Source of the DNA: Thelonectria olida
Taxonomy: Eukaryota > Ascomycota > Sordariomycetes > Hypocreales > Nectriaceae
Length of the DNA stretch: 64,000 bases
Assembly (NCBI GenBank): GCA_020736575.1
Contig: JAGPYM010000002.1
Coordinates: 2,852,001 to 2,916,000 of the forward strand
Reading direction: 5' to 3'
Shown: positions 9,902 through 21,537 of the stretch, one piece after another
Numbering within the stretch: the first letter of the stretch is position 1
How the letters are laid out: the number at the start of each line of letters is the position of its first letter
The notes under the pieces: model-generated
The model's database searches: none
Told to the model about the DNA's origin: nothing
Seen by the model: only the letters and a program-made list of their open reading frames with translations
Made by a program: the position numbers and the translations under genes

Positions 9902-11997
9902 TTATCGGAAATTGTTGTCGAAACGCTTGAAAGTGTAGCCAATGAAGGGCAAGCTCATCTCAGGAGACTCCTCGGCCTTGTGGCCCTGCTGCATAGCCTG
10001 AGCCTTGAGAACAGTTGCGTTGTCCGTTTGGTCAATTTCATCAGTAGGGAAGTAGGTGGTATCGATGTTGGAAGTCAGACGAGGCTCGAAAGGAGCTCGG
10101 ATACGGCGTAAGCTGTCGAATTCGACGCCGCGGAAGAAGGCGTGGTGCTTGATCTCATGGGCACCACCGCGACCAAGTCGGCTCTCGGTGTTGCAGACCA
10201 TGCTGTGAAATGGTCAGTTAGCTTTCAATGGGAAAAAGGGGGTTAAAAACTACGAACCTTCGGATCAAGCTCTCGGCATCAACACCCAGGGTGATGTCGT
10301 CGGGGAAGTACAGGGTCTGTCTCCAGTTGACAATCTTACGGTAGGTGTCATGGTGATCCTCCGCGCAGAATGGAGGCCAGCCGACCAAACACTCAAACAT
10401 GATGGTTCCCAGCGACCACCAATCGCAGTCGAAGCTGTACCCGTGACCAGTGAAGATTTCAGGGGCGATGTAATCAGGTGTGCCGACAGTGGAATAGGCC
10501 ATCAATCTTCGCGATCGTCGCCAATCGTTGATCTGAGATCGGTTGCTAACGGTAAGGTTGATCTGGTCGATGGCGACAGAGTTACGATCACGGGGACGAT
10601 TGGATCGGCCTTGGAGCAGCTGCTGGTAATAGTTGTTATCGTGAAGACGGTGGAAGCCAGTGGAAAGACCGAAATCGGTCAACTTGACGTGGCCACCTCG
10701 GTCAAGAAGAATATTGTCGGGCTTAATATCGCTTGAGTGATTGTTAGTCAAAGCCGTCATATCGAAATTGAAGAGAGCATACCGATGGATGAAGCCAAGC
10801 TTGTGGACAGCCTCAATGGCCAAGACAATCTCGGCAATGTAGAACCGGGTAATGTCCTCGGAGAAGATCTCATACTTGATGAGCATGGTCATTAGATCAC
10901 CACCTGGCAAGAACTCCATCAACATGTAGAGGAAGTATGCGTCTTGGAAAGTCGTGTAGAGCTTCACAACCCACGGACTATCAGACTCGGCGAGAATGTC
11001 GCGCTCTGATCGAACATGAGCCAGCTGGTCCTTCTTGAACATTTCCGTCTTGATGAGAGACTTCATAGCATAGACTTTGCCATCGCCCTTCTTCTGCACC
11101 AGCTTGACCTCTCCGAAAGCACCCTTTCCGATAATCTTGATTGTATTGTAGTTTTCGGGTTTGTCCTTCGTTCGTAGGAATCGCAGATACTGGCCTTCTT
11201 TTCTTCCTGCGGTTGACCAAAACTGTTCTCTTCGGCCTGAGCCTTGGCCTGCATCTCCAAGCTTCTGCTCAAGTTCACTCTGTCTGTAAATGGGGTAAAT
11301 CCACGAGTCAGTCATGTCGACCTGCAGCGACGGAGAATTTCGGAAGATCGCACCTTTGATTACGCTCTCGAGCACGCTTCACACTATCCTTGAAGAAATC
11401 GGCGGCCAGGTGGGAGCACTTCTTCTGGTTGCTGTTGGCACCGGGGCCAAACTTGTCGGGGTTACGCTCAGGCGCCGCCTCGAAAGGCTCGACTGGAACA
11501 GCGGTCCGAGTGGGCATGGGAGGGGCATTCATGTAGTTGTTATATCCAGCAGGCTGTCCCGAAGCGCCAGCAGTCCTGGGCCTTTGTCCAGGGGAAGGTA
11601 CTCGAGCATACTGCTGCGCTCTGGCGGCGCCCCCGAGGTTCTGGTGGGAGAACTGGTGGGCGAGACCCGTGTTAGGGTCGTTGGTCCCCGGAGTATTGGA
11701 TCGTTGCTGATAGCCACCCCCTTGGACGTTGGAGTAGTCGCTCACGGCTTGTCCCTGATACTGAGGAGCATACTGGTTCTGGGCGAAATAGCCTTGGGGA
11801 GCGTAACCCTGAGCATAAGCTTGTTGCTGCTGTTGTTGTTGCTGCGGCATGCCGGCGGGAGTGCCAGAACCTGAGGAGAAGACGGGTTGGGGGAATGTCG
11901 AGGGGGTAGTGGGATAGGCGTTGCGATCGGCTGCGGCGTGCCTGTCGTTGCTATTGCCCCCAAAGTTGAGGAATAGACGATTGTTATTCGGATCCAT
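9902..11997 (-). CDS. cot-1: NDR/LATS-family serine/threonine kinase COT1
   Basis: AGC-class NDR kinase controlling hyphal tip extension and branching in filamentous fungi (Neurospora COT-1; Cbk1/Orb6 in yeasts), acting with a MOB2 coactivator. Model: exons 11354-11997, 10783-11283, 10258-10731, 9902-10202; introns of 70, 51 and 55 bp; 639 aa, close to the roughly 620 aa of Neurospora COT-1. The N-terminal 200 residues are low-complexity, Gln/Tyr/Pro-rich with an 8-Gln run. Next comes the MOB-binding N-terminal regulatory region (KRARERNQR, about 205-215). The kinase domain starts at GKGAFGEVK near 264, with HRDIKPDN at 381-388, DFG near 399, the long NDR activation-segment insert, then [11 protein letters not shown]. 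The C-terminal hydrophobic motif FIGYTFKRF lies near 626. The long divergent spacer to TIM54 probably holds an extended 5' leader. Confidence 0.96.
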
Positions 11998-14172
11998 TGC
12001 GAGGCCGGTCGTCTCGACTCGAATCGAGGGGGAGGATGGACGAGGAGAGGGGTTGTTGAAGAGGAATGAGCAGCGAGTTTCAGGAGACAAGAGACCGACT
12101 CGTGGATAGATGTCCAGGGGCGGGCGGCGGGCAGCGGGTAACGGGGGGGGCGACGATTCGGATCGGGAGACTTGGGGGGGGGGAGGGACGCTAGTAAAGG
12201 AGCCCTCTAAAGCAAATGGGCAGCGGTGGCCTCGGAGAACTAACGACGACCCAAGATGCAAAGAAAATGCAAGCAAGAAGCAAAGAAGAAGAGAAGAGGG
12301 AATGATTGGGAGTGTTGAAGTGGAGGCACAAGTTTCTCGTCCCCAGACGGACCTGATGCAGACAGATGCAAGTCGGTGGATGCTGCTTCTTCCAGTTAGA
12401 AACCACTTGCCTAGAAACGCGAGTCCTTGCTTGGTTCCCTCCTTCTCAGCTCACACGAGTTTGGGGGATTCGAATTCGAGGGGTTCTACAAATTGGGGAC
12501 GACGGGCGGCTTGGTCCGCTCCTTAGTGGTTGTGTCACGGTGTCACCCCTACGAAGGACATGTTACAGCAGGCTAGGCGGTGAGTGGTTGCACTGAAGAG
12601 GGAACTCGGTCACCTATGGATGGATTGCAATTTATTAGGTCGTCAAACGTAGAGGCGATGCGATGCATCCATTCCTCGCACATGCAAAACCTCGAGCCAA
12701 CCCAAGATTTGGTATAAAAGGGGCAATGTAACACAAGACGCAGTTCCTCCTCTTCCCACCTCACCCTCGGCCGAGATTGGTCAGAACATCACGAGGAATG
12801 ATACCCCAAAGCGGCATTTCTAGGGGACCACCACTCACTCTGCTTCTCAGGCCTCTCTCTTTCTGTACCGATGATCTACTTGGGCAACAGCAGCTCCTCT
12901 CCATTGTTAGGCGTCAACACCACAACAAAACACCCACCGCAATGACACTCCACGAGGCCAAGCTCGGGGCGGTGTTTCAGGGACATCCCAGCACCCTTCA
13001 ACAACCCTCAGCGACTTGCACTGAAATCACCGTCTCAGGGCTCTCCAGATCCATCCAGAACCCCGCCCTGTCGCTTCCCCGGAGGAGCCAGAGCCTCAGG
13101 TCAACCTGCGGCCTGCGGCACCACCCACCCTCGCCTTTATTATTAGCCCGCCTGTTATACCTGTTCACGTTTGCATCCTCCCGTCAAAACAGCATTCGTC
13201 GATGCAGCACTCGATGTCACCATTCAGACTCAACCTAAATCATACTGAGCGGTGGCAGTGAATACAGCACAAATAGGTGCCCCAGTAAAGCAGTGCAGGA
13301 ACACCATACATGATCGTCTGCTCACACGATGCTGTGGCATCGGCCAGAGTTGAAACTCTTGTCCATCGAGCCGACTGAGGTTATCCCTGCGCCCACGCCG
13401 TCTTTCGTTTCCGTCGTTGCATCCACAGCCCGTGCTTCCCACATGGCAATTCATGGGTGCACGAAGAAGGGTTCTCCTTCTATGTGAGTCGTCATCTCGT
13501 CTCGCTTCGTGTCTACTATCGAAGCTCTGTTGTCTCGCTTCGCTCTTGTCTGTGCGAAAAAGAAAACGCAACCTCTTTGTCATGATATTTCGAAGAGAGC
13601 GTCCGCGGTATCGTAAGCCCGTGGTAGTAGTACACCAATGGACATTTGGTGTAAGGAATACCAAGGAAGTTGACTCGACTCCAAGACAGTATCACATGCA
13701 ACAAGTGATATGCTGCACGCTGGTGCATTCAGCACGCAGGAGGGAGATCATTTGACCAACGACCAGGGTCTCACCATTTTCGAGAAATGGTATAGAACCG
13801 TAACTCGTGGGGTAATAAACGGCCTTTATCAAAGCTGCAGCCTCTTCGGAAATGCCAGCATTTGATGACTTCCTAATCTGGAATTCCATTAAAAGCCGCT
13901 CATAGGCTCAATAGGCAGAATAAGTAAAGAAGGCCTTAACTCGCTGCCAGGGCCCAATGAAGGACTAGAGGGAGATGTGTCTCGGGGAATAGATATTTCC
14001 GTATCCGAGCTTATCGGTTGGTTCCTTATCGCGGCCATTTTTTTCCCATGGACCGGAACGACAACTTGGACGCCGAGCATATCGAGGCTTGTCGTTCATC
14101 CGGTAACGAACTCGTGCTGCCTTTTCTGGCTCTTTGAGGCTTCTCCCACCTCTCATACAGAAAATTTCCGCC
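11998..14172. other. Divergent intergenic region COT1 / TIM54
   Basis: This 2.2 kb stretch holds the promoters of two divergent genes. Immediately upstream of COT1 the minus strand is C-rich, with runs of C8-C9 around 12145-12185. Open frames such as 12777-13238 (+) have no coding character. A CCAAT box on the minus strand lies at about 12776-12780. I see no RNA gene or transposon. Confidence 0.5.
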
Positions 14173-15588
14173 ATGGCCGACTCTCAACCTCCTGCGCAGC
14201 CCGCGGGTGGTGGCGCATCCTACAAACCTCCCACTCCTCCACCGAAACGCAACCCCGTCCTCAAAATGATGGGCCTACCGAACCTGCCCCGGAAGCTACC
14301 CTCGCGCAACTGGATGATCTTCTGGACCATTACCGGCTCCATCTCTGCCGCTATTATCTACGACAAACGTGAGAAAAAGCGTGCCACGGCCAAATGGCGC
14401 AAAGTCGTTGCTCCCCTCGCCAAGGAACCCATCAGCTCCTGCAGCGAACTTCCCCGCAAGTTAACCATTTACCTCGAGGCGCCTCCCGGCGATGGTCTGC
14501 GCACTGCTCAGGACCACTTTATCGAGTATGCTAAGCCCGTTTTCGCTGCGTCCGGATTGGATTGGGAATTTGTGCAGGGAAGGGAGGAAGGCGATGTGCG
14601 GGCTGCCGTCGCTGAGAAGATCCGTCGAACGAGGAGAGAACAAGAGCGACCTGGTGATCAGTCATTGATGACGGAGCAGAATGCTGTTGAGGAAATGAGG
14701 AAAAAGATGGGCCTTCCAGAGCACGAGGGCGTCAAGGGCGACGTCATTTTTGGCCTGCACACTTGGAAGGAATATGTGCGAGGACTACACGAGGGCTGGT
14801 TTGGACCGCTCGAGGCTCCCGCTCAACCGGAAGTTGCACCGAAGCCAGCTCCCATTGAGGTTACCCCTGTGACAGAGCAGACTGGAGGTGACATTTCGGA
14901 AAGCAACAAGCCTGAGGAAAAGAAGGAGGAGAAGGAGGAAAAGAAGGAGGAAAAGAAGGAGGAAAAGAAGGAGGAAAAGAAGAGCGAGCGACCTCCCCAA
15001 CCGCCCCCATACAATCGCCCCGAAGACTACTCTGAGGCAAACCTCCCCGCCCAGATCCCCTTCGAGCTCTCCCCCGCCAACCCTATCGTTTTCCCTCACC
15101 GTCTTGGTTTCCGCCATACCTTCGTTCGACTTGGCCGCTTCTTCACTCGTCGCAAGCTCGCCGACGAGGTCGGCCGCGAAGTCGCTGCTATTTGCTTCGC
15201 CGCCTCTCCTCGTGAGTGGCGCGAAGAAGATGGCAAGCTCGAGCAGCAGGTCATCCTTGCCCAGGAAGAGCACGACTGGCCCAAGTCAGTGTGGAAGGAG
15301 GAGGAGCCTGCTGAGACCGCCGAGGATGGCTCCCCTACCGTCCCCGCGCCGGCCAAGGAGAAGATCTGGGCGTCACCGTTGGTAGTAGACTCGCGTCTTA
15401 CGTCGCGCATGCGTCGCTTCGAGAGCAACGCCGACCTCGAGGCCCGCGCAGCCGCCGTCGTCGTCCCTGAGGAGGAAATCGAGGGCTGGATCAAGGGCAG
15501 CTTCCGCAGCATGTGGCGATGGGGAGTTGACTCGTGGAACGTGCAGCCCTACCGCCCCAACGTCGGTGATATCAACAGTGACGAGTAA
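14173..15588 (+). CDS. TIM54: Mitochondrial inner membrane translocase subunit TIM54
   Basis: Subunit of the TIM22 complex that inserts carrier proteins into the inner membrane. Single exon, 471 aa. The frame is open 13 codons upstream to an earlier ATG at 14134, but MADSQPPAQP at 14173 has the better context (CCGCCATGG) and fits the family N-terminus. Seen: a Pro-rich N-terminus; NPVLKMMGLPNLPRKLPSRN, the conserved Tim54 opening; a single membrane segment WMIFWTITGSISAAIIY (about residues 48-64); a basic flank; a large intermembrane-space domain with SCSELPRKLTIYLEAPPGDG; and, near residue 250-270, a tandem Glu/Lys tract. The C-terminus ends in a conserved WRWGVDSWNVQPYRPNVGD. The gene is divergent from COT1 and convergent with FYV6. 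Confidence 0.93.
   Translation: MADSQPPAQPAGGGASYKPPTPPPKRNPVLKMMGLPNLPRKLPSRNWMIFWTITGSISAAIIYDKREKKRATAKWRKVVAPLAKEPISSCSELPRKLTIYLEAPPGDGLRTAQDHFIEYAKPVFAASGLDWEFVQGREEGDVRAAVAEKIRRTRREQERPGDQSLMTEQNAVEEMRKKMGLPEHEGVKGDVIFGLHTWKEYVRGLHEGWFGPLEAPAQPEVAPKPAPIEVTPVTEQTGGDISESNKPEEKKEEKEEKKEEKKEEKKEEKKSERPPQPPPYNRPEDYSEANLPAQIPFELSPANPIVFPHRLGFRHTFVRLGRFFTRRKLADEVGREVAAICFAASPREWREEDGKLEQQVILAQEEHDWPKSVWKEEEPAETAEDGSPTVPAPAKEKIWASPLVVDSRLTSRMRRFESNADLEARAAAVVVPEEEIEGWIKGSFRSMWRWGVDSWNVQPYRPNVGDINSDE
14914..14982 (+). repeat. 12-bp coding repeat (GAGGAAAAGAAG) in TIM54
   Basis: Five copies of GAGGAAAAGAAG, interrupted once by a 9-bp GAGGAGAAG, encode a Glu-Glu-Lys-Lys tract. It is in frame and sits in a charged linker, so length changes would be tolerated. 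Confidence 0.9.
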
Positions 15589-15930
15589 GGAAGTTCGGGG
15601 GAGTGAGAAGAGAAGTAACGGCGCCGACTAAAAACGATGTTTGTGTATGTGTACTATATTAGGTCAGTGGAGGTAACGACATGTCTTATCATGGGAACGA
15701 AGACTTTTGTATATCATTGTCATACTAGGAGGCAAGGGGCGGTATGCCGTGCGGGTGCATCTATGGATAGAGCGAGGGAATGAAAGTCAGAGCTAAAGCT
15801 ACTGTAATGTGTTCCCAAAGTCGAAATATTTACTCCTCTTCACGAAGCAGGTCCCTCATCATATCCAAGAATAAAGATGTCGTTGAAATGTGAACTGCAA
15901 TGCATCAGACAGTTGGTATCTTGACTCCAT
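15589..15930. other. Convergent 3' region TIM54 / FYV6
   Basis: This 342 bp spacer carries the two 3' ends. It is AT-rich with AATAAA-like AATAAAG at about 15870 on the plus strand. No coding potential is seen. Confidence 0.45.
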
Positions 15931-16774
15931 CTAGTCAGAGTCTGAATCACTCCCATATCCCACTAAGCCCAACGACTTCTTCTCTGGCGGCCTTTCATTC
16001 TTTGTCTCGGTCGGTTCCTTCATCACAGTCTCCTCAACCTTCTTGCCCTCCTCCTCCTTCCCGTCCGCCTCTGATTCACCACCACCACCACTCGTCCTCC
16101 TCCTCACCACGCCCTTAACCTCCCTATCCTTGACGCGCTTTCTCTTCCTCCCAACCTCCCAATGCTCACTCCCGCCCTCGTCGGCATCTCCAGCAGGTGC
16201 CGCCGCGTCGCCCGCGTCCTTCTTCTGCTGCTCCCGGAACGCCTTGAGGCCCTGCTCCACCTCTCGGCGCGCAGCGTCCTCCTCCGCGCGCTTCTTGGCG
16301 CGGACGTCGTCCAGAAACTCAATCTCGTCGTCATCCAGCGCGCGGAACTGGTTACGCACTTTGCTCTGCTCTTCAAAGGCCGCTTGTTTGGCAGCTACCA
16401 GCAGATATGTCCGTCAGCTTACAAACACCAAGATAGATGTCATGCTGCGCCCGCTGGGCTGAATTATATGAGAATAGGGGCGCAACCACAACAGAAGGAA
16501 AAGAGCCCAAACCTTTATTAGCCTGTAGAATATCGTATAAGCTCTTCTCACTCTCCCCTGTTGCCGCCTTTACGCGCTGCTCCTCGCGTCGACGCCGCTC
16601 CGCCTCGAGTTCCTGCTGCACAGCCTCCCACTCCTTAGACCTTGATCCATCATGGAGCGGTTTCGCGGCTGTGCTGCTGCTGCCGCTGCTGCCGTCATTT
16701 CCGCCGGGTGCTGCGTCTTTGGAGACTTCGCCACTTGAGCCGATGGTGCCTGCTGAGACGAAGCGGCCAGACAT
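15931..16774 (-). CDS. FYV6: FAM192A/FYV6-type protein (NIP30 N-terminal domain), probable second-step splicing factor
   Basis: Homologue of yeast Fyv6 and human FAM192A/PSME3IP1. Yeast Fyv6 is a spliceosomal factor in the second catalytic step; the human protein is known as an interactor of the PSME3 proteasome activator. Model: exon 1 16513-16774, intron 16395-16512 (118 bp, long for this window), exon 2 15931-16394; 241 aa. Diagnostic features are MSGRFVSAGTIGS at the N-terminus, KEWEAVQQELEAERRRREEQ, SLYDILQANK directly before the intron, and KNQ-type core FRALDDDEIEFLDDVRAKKR after it. The C-terminus is charged and low-complexity, ending in GLVGYGSDSDSD, the conserved C-terminal patch of the family. 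Splicing restores NKAAKQAAFEEQ across the junction, which confirms the intron. Function is inferred from the family. Confidence 0.85.
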
Positions 16775-18823
16775 GATGAGGACGACTTGTTTGAGTAGCG
16801 AATGGGCGAGGAAGTGAGGGTGTGTGTGTACCTAGGTATGTGTGGAAGGTCTCCAGCCACAACGAATAGGAAAAGGTCTCGCGTAGGAGCCGGGCAGGAC
16901 CAGTCTAGCTTAATAGCGAACAATGCAGCAGCGAATTGGTATACCAGAGGGTAATTAGTTGTGATATGGGCTACGGTTCGAGAGAGCGTGCAGTCGATAT
17001 TCAATGATGAAGGCACCGCTCATGGTTTCCGAAAATCAGCCGTGGCACAGCTCTAACTAGTTCAACCAGCGACCCATACATCAATCAACAACATTCAAAT
17101 TGGCGAATTTCGCCGCTCGAGGTCGAAGTGAGGAGGCAAGGCGTAAAAGTTCACAGGGGACAGGATATCAAGTACGTGAGAGTTATTTCATTTTTGATTT
17201 GTTTAGCTAGTAGGACCAAGTGAGAGAAAATGTGCTTTTTCGAATGAAGCATGCCCACACCAAGGTGGCTCTCGTCTGGACTCCTTACTGAAAAACCTCC
17301 AAGCCCTCGTTTCATCCTGATCAGACTCAACATCAAATGATGCCACGTCGTCCCGAAGCTTCGGAGACGAAAGAGACAAACCTCTTGTTCCTGCAAACCA
17401 ACCAACTTTTCCATCAACTGGACTGCGATCGGGTTACCTTGAGGTGCAAGGGGAAGAGGCCATGGTCCAAGTCGCGAAGCCAGACTCGAGAAAGATAGAT
17501 TTTCTCAGACTCCTCTAATTCCCTTGTGCTTGAATCAAGTCGACCAGAAATATCAGCCCAGTTCATCCCGAAACGTGAAGAGAAATCAGTTGCGGTAGGC
17601 CTCATGACACCCACACCGAAAATGCGTCGCCATTAAACCAATGCAAAGAAGCAAACTTCCCAAAACAGCCCCTCTCTACCGATGCCGACCTATGAAGCAA
17701 CGTCTAATACCGTTTAAAAAAAAAAAAAAAAAAAAAAGGAATAAAAAAGCACCACCTTGCTGACACTGGTATTGGCCATCGAGATGGTAATCCAGGTCGA
17801 GGCCGAAAAATCAGAAGGGCTACACATCAGCCCGAAACATACAAAAAAAACAAAAACCCATTTCCTGTTATACCCGTTTTACCCGCTGAAGCAATGCGTA
17901 ACCCCGTCATATAATCCCGTTTTCGTGCGCAGAAAGACGCCTCTGCCACACCTGACCAAACATAAACCAAGTGCAAAATATGTACTGTCGCCAAAAATGA
18001 GGCTCATTGCATTCATGCCTCAAACGGTCCGCTCGAATCCCGTGGAAAGTTAGATCCGTGTTTGAAGGGATCATTCGATGCGAGCATCCGGGGACCCAGA
18101 AGAAAACTCCATGTCAACGGAACCCAACTTCATCTCGAAGTCGTCGCGCACAAAAGAAAGTCGAAAGTGAGCGGGCGCGGGTGCGGCACGCTAACCACTA
18201 TCCGTGGTCATAATTTTCATCTGATCGCCGATACACCATTTTCTAGGTTGCCAGAACCAGATCCCGAATAACGCGACCATCGCTGCCCCTTGTTGTACAC
18301 ATGATGGTCTCCACAGGGACGATGTGGGGTGTGTTGATATCGTGGGTCGCAAGGATCAATCTGGAAGAACGCCAGATGTCGGATGAAGACGTAAAGCCGC
18401 GTATCTATCGAAAACCGAACCGTATAATGAGCCGAATAAAGAAAACCAAAAACGCCAGTTAAGTCCATTATAGAACGTATACCAAGGAGAAAAGGCCACA
18501 ACAGCGAGGCGATTTTGTGGATATCGTGGGATGGCAGGATGATCTCTGTCTGAGATACCTTCCATGACCCACAACGCCTCTGCTGAATGCCATGGGATTG
18601 GAAAAGAAAATCCTGAGAATGATCCGCCGAAAAGGTCATCGTGTTAACAATTTTTGTCGTGCCTGGGTATCTGAAGATGCGAATGTATCGTTCTCGGGAT
18701 ATGCGTAAAAAAATCGTTGCCGTAAACTGAAATCCCTAACTTTTGAGTTTAAAGAAAAAAAACTAACGCCCTCTAAGAGGACCATTAAGTATCCTTGAAA
18801 GGATAAAGGAAGATGGGAAACCC
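16775..18823. other. Intergenic region FYV6 promoter / CLG1 3' side
   Basis: This 2 kb stretch contains the FYV6 promoter (right after 16774) and presumably the CLG1 3' UTR (towards 18823). It includes the palindrome TACCTAGGTA at 16829-16838 and an A22 run at 17716-17737. Open frames are all below 150 codons and unconvincing. Confidence 0.5.
17716..17737 (+). repeat. Poly-A run (A22)
   Basis: Twenty-two consecutive A residues in the FYV6-CLG1 spacer. There is no obvious retrotransposed gene upstream of it and no target-site duplication that I could recognise, so I record it as a simple mononucleotide run. Confidence 0.9.
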
Positions 18824-19837
18824 TCATCCCATAACGGGTTGGCTATAGGTGTGAGGCATGAAGTAGGAAGCCTGTTGCTTCATGGGGTCCACACATCCAG
18901 CACAAGAGCACTCGGCAACACCATGCTCCCACATGTTGTTGTGATTGTAGGAGTAGTGACCACTGTGGCTGTTGTGTCGAGACTGGTAGAAGTTGCTGTA
19001 GGCAGGAGGCTGCGGGTAGCGGCTACTGTACTGAGCAGTGGCCTGAGCAAACCACTCATTGTACCGAGCGTTGCTAGAAGTGGCCGACATGGCGTAGTCA
19101 GGTGTGCCATAGCCAGAGTCGGGAGGAGTGAGAGGTGCACTCCAGGGGTTTTGAGACCAGCCAACCTCGCGCGAGCGGTAGGTGTGGGGCTGCTGTTGCT
19201 GTTGAGCCTTGATCGCCTGGTAGTGTTCGTACTCGGCAACTTGCTCTCGGAGGTAACGGGAGTGGGGAGATGTGCGGTGACCGTTGTATCTCGACAACTC
19301 AGTGTCAATGGCGGGCACGAGGGAAGCAAGTCTCTCACGGCTGGCTTGGGCAGCCTGTCGCTTCTTCATGTCCTGCCACTCGCGCCAATTCTCGAGCCAG
19401 GCCTGGTAATCCTTGCTCAAATCGAGATTGACGTAGAGGCGCCAGCCCATGGACTCAACCCATTCGAATTCGAGCGCGTTGAGCTCGGAAACAGCGATGC
19501 CGCTAACCTCCGACCATGAACGGTTCTGGAAGGTGTTGTCATCGAGGAACTTGCTGCCCAGGAGAAGCGAAACAGTAAGGTATCGCCAAACCTGTCCCTC
19601 AGAGGCCTTGTACGGCCCCTGTCCCTTCAGAGTGTTGATTCTCTTGGCGAGATAGTTCATGCCCAGGAGAATGGTAGTGCTGGGAAGTCTCGTTGAGGTG
19701 AGGATCTGAGTGACAAACTTGCGGAAGGACGAGGTGACCGAGGCATCAGGGGTCACGACTCGAGTTGCCATCTCGGCCACGTACTCGGCCATCATGTCGA
19801 CCTCATAATCGAGGACGGCACACACGCCACCGGGCAT
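18824..19837 (-). CDS. CLG1: CLG1-like cyclin (PHO85/Pef1-type cyclin)
   Basis: Cyclin-box protein of the Clg1 family, partner of Pho85/Pef1-type CDKs in yeasts. Single exon from the ATG at 19837, 337 aa. The cyclin box covers about residues 10-140: DYEVDMMAEYVAEMA, LPSTTILLGMNYLAKRIN, LLLGSKFLDDNTFQNRSWSE and LEFEWVESMGWRLYVNL. After it comes a charged helix (QAWLENWREWQDMKKRQAA) and a Gln/Tyr/Ser-rich C-terminus with ECSCAGC. The conserved core starts only about 10 residues after this ATG. The same frame remains open upstream to an acceptor-like CCGCAG at about 19909, so an additional 5' exon is possible. The family usually has a longer N-terminus, hence reduced certainty for the start. The gene is flanked 5' by the longest gene-free stretch in the window. 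Confidence 0.8.
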   Translation of the reverse strand: MPGGVCAVLDYEVDMMAEYVAEMATRVVTPDASVTSSFRKFVTQILTSTRLPSTTILLGMNYLAKRINTLKGQGPYKASEGQVWRYLTVSLLLGSKFLDDNTFQNRSWSEVSGIAVSELNALEFEWVESMGWRLYVNLDLSKDYQAWLENWREWQDMKKRQAAQASRERLASLVPAIDTELSRYNGHRTSPHSRYLREQVAEYEHYQAIKAQQQQQPHTYRSREVGWSQNPWSAPLTPPDSGYGTPDYAMSATSSNARYNEWFAQATAQYSSRYPQPPAYSNFYQSRHNSHSGHYSYNHNNMWEHGVAECSCAGCVDPMKQQASYFMPHTYSQPVMG

Positions 19838-21156
19838 ATTGACGGTATTTGGGGGGGTTCCGACGAAGATCGAACAGCGACCTTTGTCGGTGGAGACACA
19901 GAAACGAGCTGCGGATATTAACCACAGCCAAGTTCGTTCGAGTGTCGAAAAGAAGTCGTGAGAGCGGTAGAGCGTGAAGGAATCCTTGGCGCAGATTCAA
20001 TGGACAGATTAGGCCATTAATGGTGCAGGTGATATCGTGTCGTGTGAGTATGTAAACAAGGTTGACAATGTGAAACGGTCGAAGCTAGGAATATCGAGAC
20101 TTGTGATCAACCCAAGGTAGCTGAATAATGTTCAATATTCGTTTCGAGGTCAGAAACGTCGAAGATGCTGCCAGACCTTTTTATAAGGCAGAGAAACTAG
20201 GCACCTTGAGAGGGTTAGTTGATCAAAGTTCTTGCAAACTGAAATTCAAAATCGCTAAGGTCTGTTCATATGAAACTGTGGGAACGATGGGCGGGAAGTG
20301 AGTTTGATGTTGGCCATGCGGGTTGGTCATCGGAATATGCTTTTCGCTTAGGTCGAGAAAGATCGCTTTGTTTTGTCGCCAGTTGTTCAATAAATGGTAT
20401 CGCTCAAAGGTCGTTTCGGTGGCAGGTCGATATTGACAGGAACCGCAGACTGGACGTGGACAAAGAGCATGCGAAAAATGACTTGATGGAACTCACCAGA
20501 AAAAAGAAAGAGGATGGAGATGTCGAGGAAGAGAGGGAGGAGGAAAGGACCCGGGACTGTGAACTCCTGGAGGTTGCTGAAAAGGGGATGTCGAGATGCT
20601 AATGCGCAGACGACGAAACACACAGGACCCTGAGAACAACAGTGACCTGCACCAGGCGAGCTGGAGAGGACGGGGAATGAAACTCGCGCGAAAAAGAACC
20701 AGAACCCTGACGTCGACGAACCGCAAAGAAAGCGTTCGTGATCGGTGCTTGTCGAGGATTTGGCGGATTCGGTTTTTGTCGTGGAGGAGAGGGAGAGTGA
20801 GGATGAAGCGGGAGGAAGGGAGAGAGAGAGGATGAGGAGAGAAAAGGATGATGAAGGACGAGGGAAAGAATGGGGATAGATGGGGAGATGGGGATGGAGT
20901 GTGCGGAGGAGAAGGAGGGTGTGTGCGAGAAGGCACGCTCAGGACGGCATGGACGGGCAAGTCCAGGGCAGTGGATGGCAAACTGGCAGACGCTCAGTGA
21001 CGGAGGGACCAATAAGGAGGGGGTGTGGTGAAGGAAAGAATGGGGTGGGCGAATCTTGGGGGCTTGGGTGGTGGCCGTGGAGCGAGTTGGAAAATGGGTC
21101 CCTTTAGCCTGGCCTCCCTAAATGCACCAGGAAGGCATGGCATGAGGCACGGGTAG
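19838..21156. other. CLG1 upstream region
   Basis: This 1.3 kb should hold the CLG1 leader and core promoter, transcribed on the minus strand. From about 20480 to 21060 the minus strand is strongly pyrimidine-rich (CT-rich), typical of fungal leaders and initiator regions. Long open frames here come from this base bias and lack coding character. Confidence 0.5.
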
Positions 21157-21262
<106 letters not shown>

Positions 21263-21492
21263 CATCTCAGAGTGAGTGTTGAGGAAGAGTCGACAGAGAG
21301 AGTCATGGATTGGATGCGAATGGAGAGAGGGTGGGTGGATGGCACGGCCGACGAGGAGCATCGTTTGTGCGGGCGAGCCAGAGGAAGCACCCGCCAGGCC
21401 GAGTGACTTCCAGCACAACGGGTGGGCGGGCAACCGCTCAACCAGTGGGGCCATAGCTAGACCGTGCATCGATGGTGGTCAGTGCTACTGAA

Positions 21493-21537
21493 CACTGGCA
21501 CTGTGAGCACTGACACTGTGAGTCCTGACACTGTGGG
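21493..21537 (+). repeat. 15-bp minisatellite, three copies
   Basis: Three head-to-tail 15-bp units: CACTGGCACTGTGAG, CACTGACACTGTGAG, TCCTGACACTGTGGG. Noncoding, in the long spacer between CLG1 and RSC7. Confidence 0.8.

Noticed and set aside
12777..13238. 153-codon frame between COT1 and TIM54
   Set aside because: No domain, low-complexity tail, no splice support, and located in a divergent promoter region.
16913..16985. tRNA-like A-box (TAGCTTAATAG) and GGTTCGAGA near FYV6 promoter
   Set aside because: Spacing is plausible but there is no acceptor stem, anticodon arm or proper T-arm; B-box lacks the conserved C.
17716..17737. A22 run as the tail of a retroposed copy
   Set aside because: No upstream sequence resembling a processed gene or LINE/SINE and no visible target-site duplication.
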